Shown here piece after piece: positions 48,637 to 59,399 of a stretch of 64,000 nucleotides of DNA. The DNA comes from Macrolepiota albuminosa (Eukaryota; Basidiomycota; Agaricomycetes; Agaricales; Agaricaceae), in the NCBI GenBank assembly GCA_027475525.1, contig JAMWFC010000077.1:62001-126000 (forward strand), in the 5' to 3' direction. The notes under the pieces were generated by a model, which saw nothing but the letters and a program-made list of their open reading frames with translations, ran no database searches and had not been told where the DNA came from. Numbering within the stretch: position 1 is the stretch's first letter; the number at the start of each line of letters is the position of its first letter. Both the position numbers and the translations under genes were made by a program.

Positions 48637-49042
48637 GGGTTCGTATAGTGACACAAAACACACAGAGAAAAAAGAGGAGGCGGAGAGGGGATTATCAAGG
48701 ACAGTGGACAAAGGACACTTATATAGAGCAGCAAGCTGCACGTCGCATCAAAAAGGGAAAGACAGTATAACGTAAAGAACGGTGTATCCCTTTCTTCGAA
48801 CAAAATAAAATTAAATAGAATGAAAAATTCAGTAAGACAAGATTCACAGAAGGCACAGCGGGACCTTTTAGATAGAACACAAGCAATGCAGATCCACAAC
48901 TCGTAACATTGTACCTTAATAGCCGTAACCTCAGAAGGGCAACATACTAGAGATTCACCAATGAGAGGACAAAGAAAGAGAGACAGAGGAACATCATAAG
49001 GTCTGTTCCTGAACAGTTGAGGATGATAAAACGAAGCCAGAA
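48637..49042. other. spacer between two divergent uncharacterised genes
   Basis: About 400 bp without coding character; the likely shared promoter region of the minus-strand gene at 46.0-48.6 kb and the plus-strand gene at 49.0-50.6 kb. Confidence 0.4.
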
Positions 49043-50628
49043 ATGAAGCCAGAAATTAATGTACCACTGGAAACAGACTACGGGAAGCGTCAAGATGACA
49101 GGCACAGAAGGTACCAAACAACCGAAGTGCATATACCAAAAAAGACGAAGCCGATAGGAAGGAAACGAGTTGGGTATGGGATAGGTAAACCAAGATACGT
49201 CACGTCATACACAGGAAAACAGTCAAGGCACTCACTGATCACTTCCTGATACTATAAAGAATACACAGATAGCACAACAGACTAGAAGGATATCAAGACA
49301 CAGCAGCAATACAATGTATGTCTAGCCACTGTCCGACAGGTGTATTATACTGACAGAGCCACAGTAGATATATCATAACAAAAATGACCTTAGGAGCAGA
49401 TTATGACACAGAGGCAGCAAGTAAGCAACATTTACAGACACCTCAACATCAGTAGACTCATCACACAATCAAGAAACTGCGATTGAGAAAGCCATATGCA
49501 AAGGAGAAGAAGAAAACGACATTATGTTGACCAGCATCGCACACGTAAGTAACCAAACTGCACACCGTATGTTGGACTATCAACACACAAGACATAACAG
49601 GAACCAAGATGGGCAGAAGCCATTAAGACAAAAGAAGTAAATAAGCCTTACTCATGGCGACTAGTGTACGTCCATGAAGACGGCGATATATCAGACAAGG
49701 AGTTGGTTTTCACGGTATACGGAGCTATAAGCAAAAAGAATCTCCTGCCACTGAAAAGAGAAACACGCATGAGGTGCGTTCAACGAGATCCAACAGAACA
49801 GAGTCTAATGACATAAAGCAGCAACTATAGACGACTGAAATACATGAAGCAATATGTGAAGCTGGACGGCCTAGGAACAAAACATTTTGACAATGCAATG
49901 ATAGGAGCAACGGAGATTAACAAGCACTTTGAACTTGAATTCTCAGAAGGCTGTCTCAAATGCTGGTACAATGCGTTCCTCAGACAGCAAGAAAGATCAC
50001 TAGACATTGCAAACAGGATATTTACACTGACATGCGATGTGGAGAAGAACAAACAACACATTCCCATGGACAGAGAACTAGACCCGTACAAGCTCACAGA
50101 GAAAACAACGCAGAAAGGGTTCATGATTACCGAAGACAACGTGGTTCAATTTTCGAAGATGAAGGTAAATGAAGGGAACAGGACAACGTAAGTACAACTC
50201 AATAGAGCAACAAACAAAACTGAAGGGAAACTTAAGATACAAACATTACAAGCCGGAAAGATTCCGAGTGGGAGACCTCGTTTCTGTCCAGCTATCGTTC
50301 CAGGTTGTTAACCTGGTGGGTGGGAAACTCAAAATGCTTCTCGTATTGAGATCCATGACTCTTATCAAGCACCGGTCTAGCTTCATGAAAGTGAGTGACA
50401 AAGCAACACAGTAAACACACTGATAAACACCCCACAGAACGTAGTATCCAATGAAGGGACCAAGAACAAACTGAAGAGAAAGCTGAGAGACATTTCAGAC
50501 AAGGGCCAGAACAGAATGGACGTAGACGCATCGGACAAAAGAACAAACTGAAGAGAAAGCTGAGAGACATTTCAGACAAGGGCCAGAACAGAATGGACGT
50601 AGACGCATCGGACAACGGCAATCAATGA
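49043..50628 (+). CDS. uncharacterised protein, probably multi-exon
   Basis: Not recognised. Coding-like stretches on the plus strand: MKPEINVPLETDYGKRQDDR (49043); the longest exon from 49844 (KQYVKLDGLGTKHFDNAMIGATEINKHFELEFSEGCLKCWYNAFL...RSLDIANRIFTLTCDVEKN) to about 50191; then HYKPERFRVGDLVSVQLSFQVVNLVGGKLKMLLVLRSM (about 50240-50355). The region ends with a basic segment (NKLKRKLRDISDKGQNRMDVDASDNGNQ, stop TGA at 50626-50628) carrying a 77-bp duplication. Introns can be guessed (gtaagt at 50189) but the full model is not resolved. It diverges from the gene at 46.0-48.6 kb, and both lie between minisatellite arrays shared with the Helitron. It could be Helitron cargo or an independent gene. 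Confidence 0.45.
50462..50615. repeat. 77-bp tandem duplication (likely assembly artefact) no. 12
   Basis: Unit aagaacaaactgaagagaaa... at 50462 and again at 50539. Confidence 0.85.
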
Positions 50629-50879
50629 TTACATCAATCAAAAAGCCTTTAATTGCTCGCTTTGTCACATTGTCAATAATGATCTTGTTGATCTTCGCCA
50701 ATTGCATATAGTTTTGACTACAATTCACAGACACTTGCTCGGGTCTGGCTATATTGTCATCCTGCTTCCTTCCCTAACAAGTCCACTGAACCCATATTTT
50801 GTTTCTCCCTCGTCCACCGATCCTTCTCCTTTTTGTTGCTTTTATAGTATTACCGCATCATCATATTACCAAATAAACT

Positions 50880-51030
50880 GTATTTGCCCGCAACTGCAAC
50901 ATCACAAACAAACAACTGTAAGAGCTTACATAAACAACAGCAGCTGGACTGACAGCTTACATAAACCATAGCTGGAGCAACAGCTTACAGAGCAGCAATG
51001 TACATAATATCAGCTTACATAATCAACAGC
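50880..51030 (+). repeat. Helitron-end minisatellite, third array
   Basis: Units such as agcttacataaaccatagctggagcaac; same family and orientation as the 45400-45660 array, and inverted relative to the 37440-37620 array. Confidence 0.75.
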
Positions 51031-51289
51031 CAGGAATTTATTTATATTTTTTTTTGACGTGACCCCAACTTGTACATATTTATTCACTTTCGTACTTCCT
51101 CACTTTTGGTGTTCACCAGCTCGTTAGTTCAATAATGTTTCATTCCTGCTGACAAGTCGATAGCTACCTATCTAGCATAGGTAGATTATGTTATCGTAAT
51201 ATAACGATTCATCTATCGACGATGTAAACGACTGCTGGAGCAAAGAAATAATGAAACATTCAGACATCCGACAGAAAACATAACAAATT

Positions 51290-52000
51290 ACATACATAAT
51301 AAAAAAATACATAAACAAGAAACAAACTAAAATAAAACAAAATAAAGGATAGCAAAACAAACAATAAAAAATAAAAAAAACATATTCGTATATATATAAT
51401 CTCTCGACTTGGTGAAATAAACACACAATAATGCGCTCAACAAAGAAAACTATATATAAAGAAAACGCAAGGATTTTTCAACATGAGGATAAACATAATA
51501 GCCGGTAGAGATAGCCAAAAGGGAGCAAATATTGAGGACATGATAGTAATAGCCGGTAGTAATAGCCGGTAAAGATAGCTGAAAGGGAGCAAATATCGAG
51601 GACATAGCCGGTAGAGGAAGAGAACGGCAATTGCCGAGATCACGTGAGGGGCACAAATTTTGAGGACAAAATGCACGCCAAAGCAGGTAGTAAAACCTCA
51701 GTCTACTAAAGTAGACCTCAGAATCTTTACTGGCTATGTCCTCAAAATTTGCTACCTTTTGGCTATCTCTAGCTATTATGTGTGTTTAAGATTTGCTCTT
51801 CTCTTCTGCTATCTCTGCTGGGTAATCAATCAATTTCTTTGATGTTAAAGGATCATATTTTATTTTCTATTATATTTTAGGTTGTTTTTTTCTGTGTTGA
51901 GTGCATTATTGTTTTTTTTCCCACCAAGTTGAGAGATTCAGTTTTTTCATATATATATATGTGTATGTTTTTTTTGAATATATATAATTTGTTTCATTTT
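51290..52000. repeat. large inverted repeat centred near 51,705
   Basis: The left arm (about 51290-51690) and right arm (about 51720-52000) are diverged inverted copies. Both carry the AAATTTGCTCCCTTTTGGC minisatellite, then further out the string ttgag(c/t)gcattattg and caccaagt(c/t)gagagatt. The centre ctcagtctactaaagtagacctcag is itself a hairpin. The inner part matches the repeat at 10383-10580. Confidence 0.8.
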
Positions 52001-52003
52001 CTG

Positions 52004-52133
52004 CCAATGAGCTGCTTATTCGCTTGTGATCAAGCAATAAAAAACTTTTGTACCAGGTCTTTCAAGAGGGCTCATGGAGCCGGTCTCAGTCAAAAAAACA
52101 AAGTTTCTTTATACCTGCTGTTGAAATAGCTGT
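52004..52133 (-). repeat. Ngaro-like element repeat B2
   Basis: Direct repeat (about 90% by eye) of 52372-52500, starting ccaatgagctgcttatt. Confidence 0.85.
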
Positions 52134-52162
52134 TGTAACTAAAGTAGTGGTGAGTGGGTAGC

Positions 52163-52371
52163 ACAAAGATGTAGATTAAGTTTACTATTTAGAAAGCACT
52201 CTGTGAGATGATTCTTCTTTCTTGTTAGATGGACTGCACACCTAAAGAGCAATTACTGAGATGATTGTTCTACTGGACCAAGGTCTTGGAATGCTCTCTA
52301 GGTGCAGGAATCACTTGTTTTGTGTGACTCAATGCCCTCATTGGCCTCATGAAATCTGTGATTTAACCTGA
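52163..52371 (-). repeat. Ngaro-like element repeat A2
   Basis: Direct repeat of 57541-57747: caaagatgtagattaagttt through cctcattggcctcatgaaat and gatttaacctga. Abuts B1. Confidence 0.9.
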
Positions 52372-52500
52372 CCAATGAGCTGCTTATTTGCTTGTAATCA
52401 GGCAATAAAAAACTTTTGTACTGGGTCTTCTGAGAGGGCTCATGGAGCCAGTCTCGGTCAAAAAAATGAAGTTTCTTTGTACCTGCTGTTGAAACAGCTA
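52372..52500 (-). repeat. Ngaro-like element repeat B1
   Basis: Starts exactly where A2 ends; a copy of 52004-52133. Confidence 0.85.
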
Positions 52501-52857
52501 TACTCTATAAAAGAGGAAATACCGGTGAACTCAATGAGTGATTGCTGGTCAGCAGGAACAATGCAAGGAAAAGCATATATTGACACAGTGAAGTACTGCA
52601 GTAGCTATGCGCAAGGCTGAGTTTGCTGTGTGGGCTATATTCAATGGGACCATTCTACACCTGCTACACACAAGGGTGAGAGAGTAGTAACAGTGCAAAA
52701 GAAAGGATTTATTGTCTGTTTGGCAACACGGTCAGTTTTTAGCTGTAAGCTGTAGTTTCAACACAAAACACACCTGCTGAGCACATGGGGATGTTTGAGT
52801 CAGAATAAAAGTAATAACAAAGGGAACACCTGCTGTGTGCAATGGTGAATTTAAGAA

Positions 52858-53693
52858 AATTTGGTGCTCTCGGGATGCCTGCACAGAGCAAGAGCATGGA
52901 GCACTATGAGGTGTTTTTGGATGTATCTCTGAAAGGAGTCAGTTGCCCATTTACTTGTGGCTTGGATGAGGTGTGGGGCAACACCAGATTCTGCAAGGAA
53001 TGTGGTCCCACCAGCTCAGAGGGATTGACCAGCTATACATTTGTTGAAAAAGGTGTGGAGGCAGTTTATGAAGAAAGCTTGGGGAGGTGGTTGACCATTG
53101 CTTATCAACCAAAGCTCCCTGTGCAGGGGGAAAGCCTGATGTCTGCTTTTCCAATAAGCAATGAAACAAGCATGGGGGTCAGAGTCATGGTGTCGTTTAC
53201 ATACAAGGACACAATTGCCCTCGAAGAAGGCATTGACTTTGTGTGTAGATAGGAAAAAGGAAAAACTATTATTCATGATTGACACCAAAGAAGCCACTGT
53301 GATTTTTCTGTAATCACATAGTTTAGGATCATCTGGAATGACCATTTCACTCAGCCAAAGCAGTGCAAAGAACCCTGTAGTAAGCATGGCAAGGAAGAGT
53401 CAGTCATCATGTCATGGGGCTACAGTATAGTTGTTTATAATGTGCAGTAGATTGTCTAATGTTAGTGCACATTTTTGTTTGATGGGGGAGGAGAACCTTT
53501 TCTTGGAGCCTGAAAGAGTGTTCTTAACCAAGGAAGAGTTCCTGGCAATGCGGATGTCAGGAAAGTAGATTTTGAGCTGGTTGCAAATACCTGAAAGGTA
53601 AGAAGATATGGATTTGAGGTCGATGTGATGCGACATGTATGCAATGTATAGAAAAAGTGTATTGGTGGTTAGTGCAGTATTGAGGTTGTGCAT
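52858..53693 (-). pseudogene. tyrosine recombinase of the Ngaro-like element
   Basis: Integrates the cDNA circle by strand exchange. The N-terminal SAM-like part (53693-53412) reads TLFLYIAYMSHHIDLKSISSYL...KKRFSSPIKQKCALTL. The catalytic part (53387 down) includes LTTGFFALLWLSEM, where the first active-site Arg is expected in this neighbourhood, then ELWLISNGQPPPQAFF. The box usually H-x-x-R reads GQSL followed by TGA (about 53005), so His is Gln and Arg is a stop. After it AGGTTFLAESGVAPHLIQATSKWATDSFQRYIQK keeps the nucleophile Tyr. Further breaks lie between the two parts (53388-53411). Catalytically dead. Confidence 0.85.
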
Positions 53694-53847
53694 ATTTATG
53701 AAATTTAGATAAGAATTCAGTGCAAAGCCATAGCATTTAAATGTAGTATCATTGATTGAGTATTCTAGTGCAATGGAGTGCTCATAAAGTAAGCATTTCT
53801 AAGACCAAGCCACTAATGTGGTTGTCTTGGCCTCACTGTTAGTAGGA

Positions 53848-55802
53848 TCATTTTTGATTTTCCCCCAGCAGTTCATGAGGAGGTAGGAAATTGTTTACTT
53901 CAAGGGTTGGATAGAGCTTGTATGCATTGTCAAATTTGCCTTGAGAGAGAAGATCAGCGCAGAGGTTTTGAGCACCAGGAATATGTAATACTTTTAGTTT
54001 ATGGTGCTCAGCAATAATCACATCTACAGCGGATTTCAAGAGGTCATTATAGAGTAGTTGAGCATGTAGGGAGTTAAAGATATCAATTGTATTGGAGTTG
54101 TCAGAGTAAATGAGTATATGTTTAGGATTAGTGACACTTCTGGCTGCATGCAGGAAAGCACATGTCACGGTTAGTGCCTCCAGGAAGAAGATAAGATCTG
54201 GTGATTTGTCATTACTAGTTGCATAAAAAAATCTCTTTTTGGTGACAGGGTACTAAAAAGCCATGCCAGAAGGACAGGCATCACATTCAATGATAATGTT
54301 GGCCTGCTCTGGATTCCAAGCTCAAGATTTGAGGATGTAAACTCCATCTGCTTCCTCAATATGTTGTGCTTCCCAAATTAAGTCAGCTCTGATTTCCTTA
54401 TTACACCAACACATGTGCTGGGATTGTCTGGTATGGTCACAAGTTTGGCATAGATGTTGGATAAGCATGGAACAAGTAAGGGAAAAACGTTGAGCTCCTA
54501 GTTGACCCACTCAGCAAGCCTTTGCCATGCTTGTTTAGTGTGGTGGGTAGACTTTTTCTTGTTGTATGCAGCAAACTGATACATTTTTTGTACCAAGTTA
54601 TCTTTGACATCAGGAGGCAATGTCATTGTCATGTCATTTGGGTCTATGAGTATGCCTATAATTATGAGGGGCACACCAAATACTTGCTTTTTCTCTTTGT
54701 GTGAGATGCCTATGTTGTCCCACAGTGTCATGACCAATTCCCCAACCCTGAACCCGGGACCCTGAAACACACCCTTTTCCAGGACCCCAGAACACACCCC
54801 CAACCAATGACTGTCACAACCAGCTCTCCAGCCCCGACCAATGCCTGGCCCCCCGGATACGCCCCAATCCCCTCATGTGTTTGCCACTGGCGCCCAATGC
54901 CCCACTCTTGTCCCAGTCACCACCAGCACCTGACAATCAACCTAGAAGATGCCACACCCGTATCCAGACTATATGCTGCACAGGACTCGCACCCAAGCAA
55001 TACATTGCACAGGGCCCCAGAGCATCCTCAGAGCCCTGCAAGCTACCTCCCAGAGTGCACCCTCAGCCCCTTGGAGTCATCCGTAGACGTTGAGTCTGCC
55101 TAGTAAGGACCTGCTTGCAGTTGGAAGCCCCCATCATCAGTGGAACCTGACATACAGTTTGAGTAAATTAGCCTATCCTTGAGGTAGCCATCAGTTATAG
55201 GGTTTGTAGTACTTGAGATCATTTGCTGTGTTGAAACCATATGTGTCATTATTGAAACATAAAGAGTCATCTACCTTATATGAGTCCTCTGCAGACCAAG
55301 TTATGAGGCTGTTTAGTGCATCCCAGCAGTTCAAAGAAGCATGGCCTCCAAAACAGTTGCATTGATCAACATATCGGTGGCCATTGACAGTAATGATTTG
55401 CTTGATTTGCTATTATGGGTGCATAGGAATAAGATGATATGCATTCATTACATCCAATTTCCACAGCACAAGACATTGTTTGGATATATCATGTATCTAT
55501 AAGAGGAGGTCTTCGAGATGCCACATATTGTCCATAGAAAAACCACAGATATTGTTGTAGGCAATCATAGAGTTGAGTGAGTAAGGGCCTGCAGACTGGT
55601 TGGTTATGAGGCATAAGTCTGTTGATTTTGGTTTGGGAACAGCATGAATTGGAGAGCTGTACATCTTGTCAAATAGTTGCATTCCAAAATCAGAAGAAAA
55701 TCTTTCAGCTTTCACCTCTAAATCCTTTTGGGAATGTATAAAATTGGCTTCACATTCATTGTCAGGTGGACCCAAGGACATGTCACAGGTAAGGGGGTAC
55801 AT
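53848..55802 (-). pseudogene. reverse transcriptase and RNase H of the Ngaro-like element
   Basis: DIRS-type RT. The N-terminal part (55802-55497) reads DFGMQLFDKMYSSPIHAVPKPKSTD, NQSAGPYSLNSMI and DNMWHLEDLLL. The stretch with the catalytic YVDD lies in the interval with the GC-rich insert and is not readable. The thumb region (54803-54498) reads LWDNIGISHKEKKQVFGVPLIIIGILIDPNDMTMTLPPD and WQRLAEWVN. RNase H (54168-53848) has HILIYSDNSNTIDIFNSL and LKVLHIPGAQNLCADLLSQ. Many stops and at least one large insertion interrupt it. Confidence 0.85.
54727..55110 (+). mobile_element. GC-rich insert in the RT, solo-LTR-like
   Basis: Sharp switch from AT-rich RT to CCC/GGG-rich sequence starting near TGTCATGACCAATTCCCC. 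It is rich in cccagaacacaccccc-type strings. The TGTCA(C/T)GACC start resembles LTR starts of fungal gypsy elements; the other edge and a target duplication were not fixed. It has not suffered the C-to-T decay of its surroundings. Confidence 0.5.
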
Positions 55803-55888
55803 GAAAGGTTTTGTGTCAGCATATGGTCAGAAACCAGTCTTAAGGCCCTTGATAACAGAGGCCACAAAAGAACAATTGGAATGAGATA

Positions 55889-57476
55889 TCAGGAGTTTTT
55901 TGTTTTGAGGACATCAACTTTTATAGGTGTAATGATTTTGAAGAGTTCTGGATGTTTCTGTAAGGTTTGGGTGACACGGATATTGTTTAATTCAAGTTGA
56001 GAAGAGGAGGGGAGTGGCTTTGCCATTAGTGACCATTGAAGTAGTGTTGTTGGAAGCTTTGCGGTGGGATCATAATAATTATAGTGGAGGTATTTAGGAA
56101 TATTTCCTTTCAATATCTCAGTTTAAGAGTTTTGGAGAACAGTTTATTTTGGGGTGGTTCCTCTCGCATTGCTTACATGCATGTCTCCAGAAGCATGAAT
56201 TATTGTCAAAGGGACATCCAGCTGGCATGTTCCACTGTCTGCAGATTGCTCGATTGGTACTTCGGACATTAGCTCCTGATCAATTGATAGATGCTTTGTT
56301 TCTACTCTTTCTATTTGGGACTCCACAGTAATTAATCCCGCTAGCATTGAGTATAGCATCTCTAAGATTGTTAAATGCTGCTCTGTTGGTGAGTAAGATT
56401 TTTGTTCCTGCTCTGACTCATGCTTGAACTGCCTTTTCATACTTGATAACACAGGAATGCAGTATTGGTAGTTTTTCAGAAAAGAGTTTGACAATGTACT
56501 TGTAATGACTGGCCCATTCTGTTCTATGGCATGGCCATGCAAAATCGAGGGCTTCTCCATACAGACTGGCAGCGACTGTCCACTGTTTGTGGTCCTCGAC
56601 CTTTTGGATGGCTCACTATGTCTGAAAAAGATTTTTTTATCTCTGATTCTTCCTCTATTTTATCTTGGTGCTCCAATATGGTGTATAGCACTGTAGATTG
56701 CATCAAAGTCTGCAAGCTCTCCTTTGATGAATTTGTCCCATTCAGGTCTGGGAAAATTGCAGGGGGTTGTCTTTGACATTTGTGTTTTTTGACATTTGAG
56801 GGATTTTGGAGATAGAGTTGTAAGAGCTTGCAGTTTTTGTAGCATCAGGGGTCTTCAGCCTCTCAAGCAAGCTTCTCTTCTGCATACCAAGGGAGGTCTC
56901 TTTCTTTGACTTTGTGCTTCTTTGTTTTCAGTTTATCCTCATCAGATTGAGTCCTTTGTGAGGAGTCTGAAGCGCATGAGCTCTCGCATGATGGGCTTCG
57001 AGGTTCTCGAGGGGATTGCTCTCTGTATGCTTGTTGATTGGAGAATGTCTCAGTCTGAATTCTGCCACTGTTGCATCTGGTGTCATTCTCTTGCTCGCTC
57101 TCATGTCTATGCATCCCAGCAGACTGCTCATTGGTGCATCATCTTTCCTCAACTTCCTCTCTGTTTTTTGCTTATACTCCTTGTTCTCTTCCCTTTTCTT
57201 TGATGGTGTTGAGTAGAGTAATATAACTCAAGATTGCATCATGTCTGTGATCTTTGTCAGCTCCAAATTCATTAATGATTTTGAAGATTTGTGTAATGGC
57301 AGCAATTTTTGTTTTTCGCTCACATCAGAAATTGTTGATGACGGACTCAAGATGCTGAACAAGTAACTGCTCTCTATGGGTTGTTGGGATGTCAAGTAGT
57401 GATGTGTTCCTATCTGTTCAGCTAGCTTTGGTCTGACTCCCAGACAATTCAGGAGGCTGTTCTTTTTGTTTATCAT
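55889..57476 (-). pseudogene. gag-like ORF1 of the Ngaro-like element
   Basis: Degenerate ORF1. It starts MINKKNSLLNCLGVRPKLAEQ near 57476. A charged Ser/Arg/Lys part follows (57114-56863) with KTKKHKVKERDLPWYAEE, then SNSFLKNYQYCIPVLSSMK (about 56470), and a C-terminal LELNNIRVTQTLQKHPELFKIITPIKVDV (about 55900-56000) just before RT. Homologous pieces in the same order lie on the plus strand at 59.9-61.1 kb. Several stops and frame changes. Confidence 0.65.
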
Positions 57477-57540
57477 GAGAACTCATAAAGTTTCACTTTG
57501 AGAGACAGAAAAACAATTTGCATAGCAACATATAATAGTG

Positions 57541-57747
57541 CAAAGATGTAGATTAAGTTTACTATTTAGAAAGCACTCTGCAAGATGATTCTCCTTTCTT
57601 GTTAGATGGACTATGCACCTAGAGAGCAATTACTAAGATGATTGTCCCACTGAACTGAGGTCTTGAAATGCTTTTTAGGTGTGGAAATCATGTGTTTCAC
57701 ATGACTCGATGCCCTCATTGGCCTCATGAAATTTGTGATTTAACCTG
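57541..57747 (-). repeat. Ngaro-like element repeat A1
   Basis: About 207-bp direct repeat of 52163-52371 at the sense 5' end of the element; most differences are transitions. Confidence 0.9.
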
Positions 57748-57959
57748 ATCATGTTATCAAATGCCTTGTTTATTATTGTAATTTATTATATTTAGTACCT
57801 AGAAAAAGAAGCATGCATGAAAACTATACAGTTATATAATAATTCTTTTGCTTTAGAAGTCATTGTTTTATTTTGTTTATTTACTTTTATTTTTGCAAAT
57901 TAGACCACATTGTCTTTGATATTCATAAAAACTTTTTGAATTATTTTTTTTTATAAGCT

Positions 57960-58420
57960 TGCATAAATCCAGTTTTCTGTTTATTGGAGTGTACTTATAT
58001 AAGTTATTGCTTTAGCAGAAGTTTATATAAGCTGTTGCTTGATCAATTTATCCTGATATATATAGCTGATATGGCCATCCTAAAATTGCACTTTGATATA
58101 TTGATTGAGTTTATATATTTGCTTTCCTTTAGCATTTTATACTGAGTTGTCAACTAGCTATAATGCTAGATTTCATTGAATAAAAATATGTAGCAGCTGA
58201 AAAAATAAGAGTTGTCAATCTATAACTCCTGTTAGTGTATATTTATATATATTTGAAGAGTCAACTGTTATAATTTCAAATTTTTTATTTACATCAACTG
58301 ATATACTTAATATATTGAAATAAATAATTGGAGGGGCCACCAGAAACTGAGAAACTTTGATTAGTTATCTTGTACACAAATTATATTTTGTACTTATATA
58401 GGGCCAAAAAATATTTACAA
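57960..58420 (-). mobile_element. C-to-T-mutated fragment of a second Helitron 3' end
   Basis: Aligns by eye with 37560-38000. The minisatellite (gttattgctttagcagaagtt), then gctgatatggccatcctaaaattgcac against gccaatgtggctgtcctggaattgcac, then gagggg-ccaccagaaactgagaaact against gaggagccatcaaaaactgagaaacc. Changes are mostly C/G to T/A. It corresponds to the C-terminal peptidase-like end of the polyprotein; the rest of the copy is absent. Confidence 0.8.
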
Positions 58421-59395
58421 GAAGCAGGTTCATTCCTCAGTTTCACCATAGTTTGTTGTTATACCCAAACTACCTCTGTTTACAGGCTATGAAATGTGAA
58501 GCCACATTGCAGAGGAATGTATCTGTTTCTGTCAATCTTTTTCCTTTTTTGCTTCTGTAAGTCACTATAAAGGTGATCTCTGGAGGCTATGGCTCAGTCA
58601 CACAGCTGGCAGAGAGAAATCTAGGATATTTTAGAGTATATACTAACAATATTATAATAACTATTCACCTAGCAGAAGAAGATCTAAAAAAACAAGTCTA
58701 GAGATTTTCTATGTCAGGATTGATACTTCTGGGGCCTTTAATTTAAAGCATGAGAAACAACTGTACAGAACAACAAAATTTTAAAAACTCAAAAATTGCC
58801 TAAACAAATAATTGCACAAAAGACAAACTCTAGAGCAAACTCTAGCTTATATAAATGGTCTGTATACAGTGTTGAAAAGCCCACACTTGTCTGAATAATA
58901 GCTAAAGAAAGCTAAAAATAGTACTAATAAATAGTATTGAAAGAATAGAAACAGTAAAGTAAGAAAATAACATAAGAAATAAGAAAGTGAATAAAGAGAG
59001 AGTGAAAAAATAAGAAGTGAAAGAGAGAAGAAATGAGAAGTTCCCTGACACTATCTAATTCTTGGATTTTTGTTTATAGACACTAATATATATAGTCAAC
59101 TCTTTCAATTATTGAGAAACTTTTCTCTTCAAACTCACTCAAAAGCTTAATTTATTTAAATTCAATCTTGAGCTTTATACAAACAGTAGCTAGAATTTTT
59201 TTTCTGCCTTAGTATTGTGCTATTGGTTTTTTTTGACTATTTAATTTTATAGATAGTCATTGACAAAACTCTCCTGTAGACCTTACTATTTCTGTATGCT
59301 GCAGTGGCCCATCTTTATTGATATATTTTTTGTAACTATACAAGTCCTCCATCTATTGGTACTCTCAATTAACATCAAATGAGTATAAATGCCTT
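58421..59395. other. AT-rich relic sequence, no gene
   Basis: Very AT-rich with A/G-rich runs (58900-59040). Composition suggests heavily mutated repeats. Nothing was assigned. Confidence 0.4.
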
Positions 59396-59399
59396 TTAG

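Larger units (their letters stand above)
52004..57747 (-). mobile_element. tyrosine-recombinase (Ngaro/DIRS-like) retrotransposon, inactivated
   Basis: In sense direction (minus strand): A1 (57747-57541), gag-like ORF1, RT, RNase H, tyrosine recombinase, then B1, A2, B2. This split-direct-repeat order and the presence of a tyrosine recombinase instead of a DDE integrase define Ngaro/PAT-type elements. A GC-rich insert interrupts the RT. Confidence 0.85.

Noticed and set aside
52004..57747. Ordinary LTR retrotransposon with ~207-bp LTRs
   Set aside because: The presence of B repeats flanking one A copy and a tyrosine recombinase fits split direct repeats instead.
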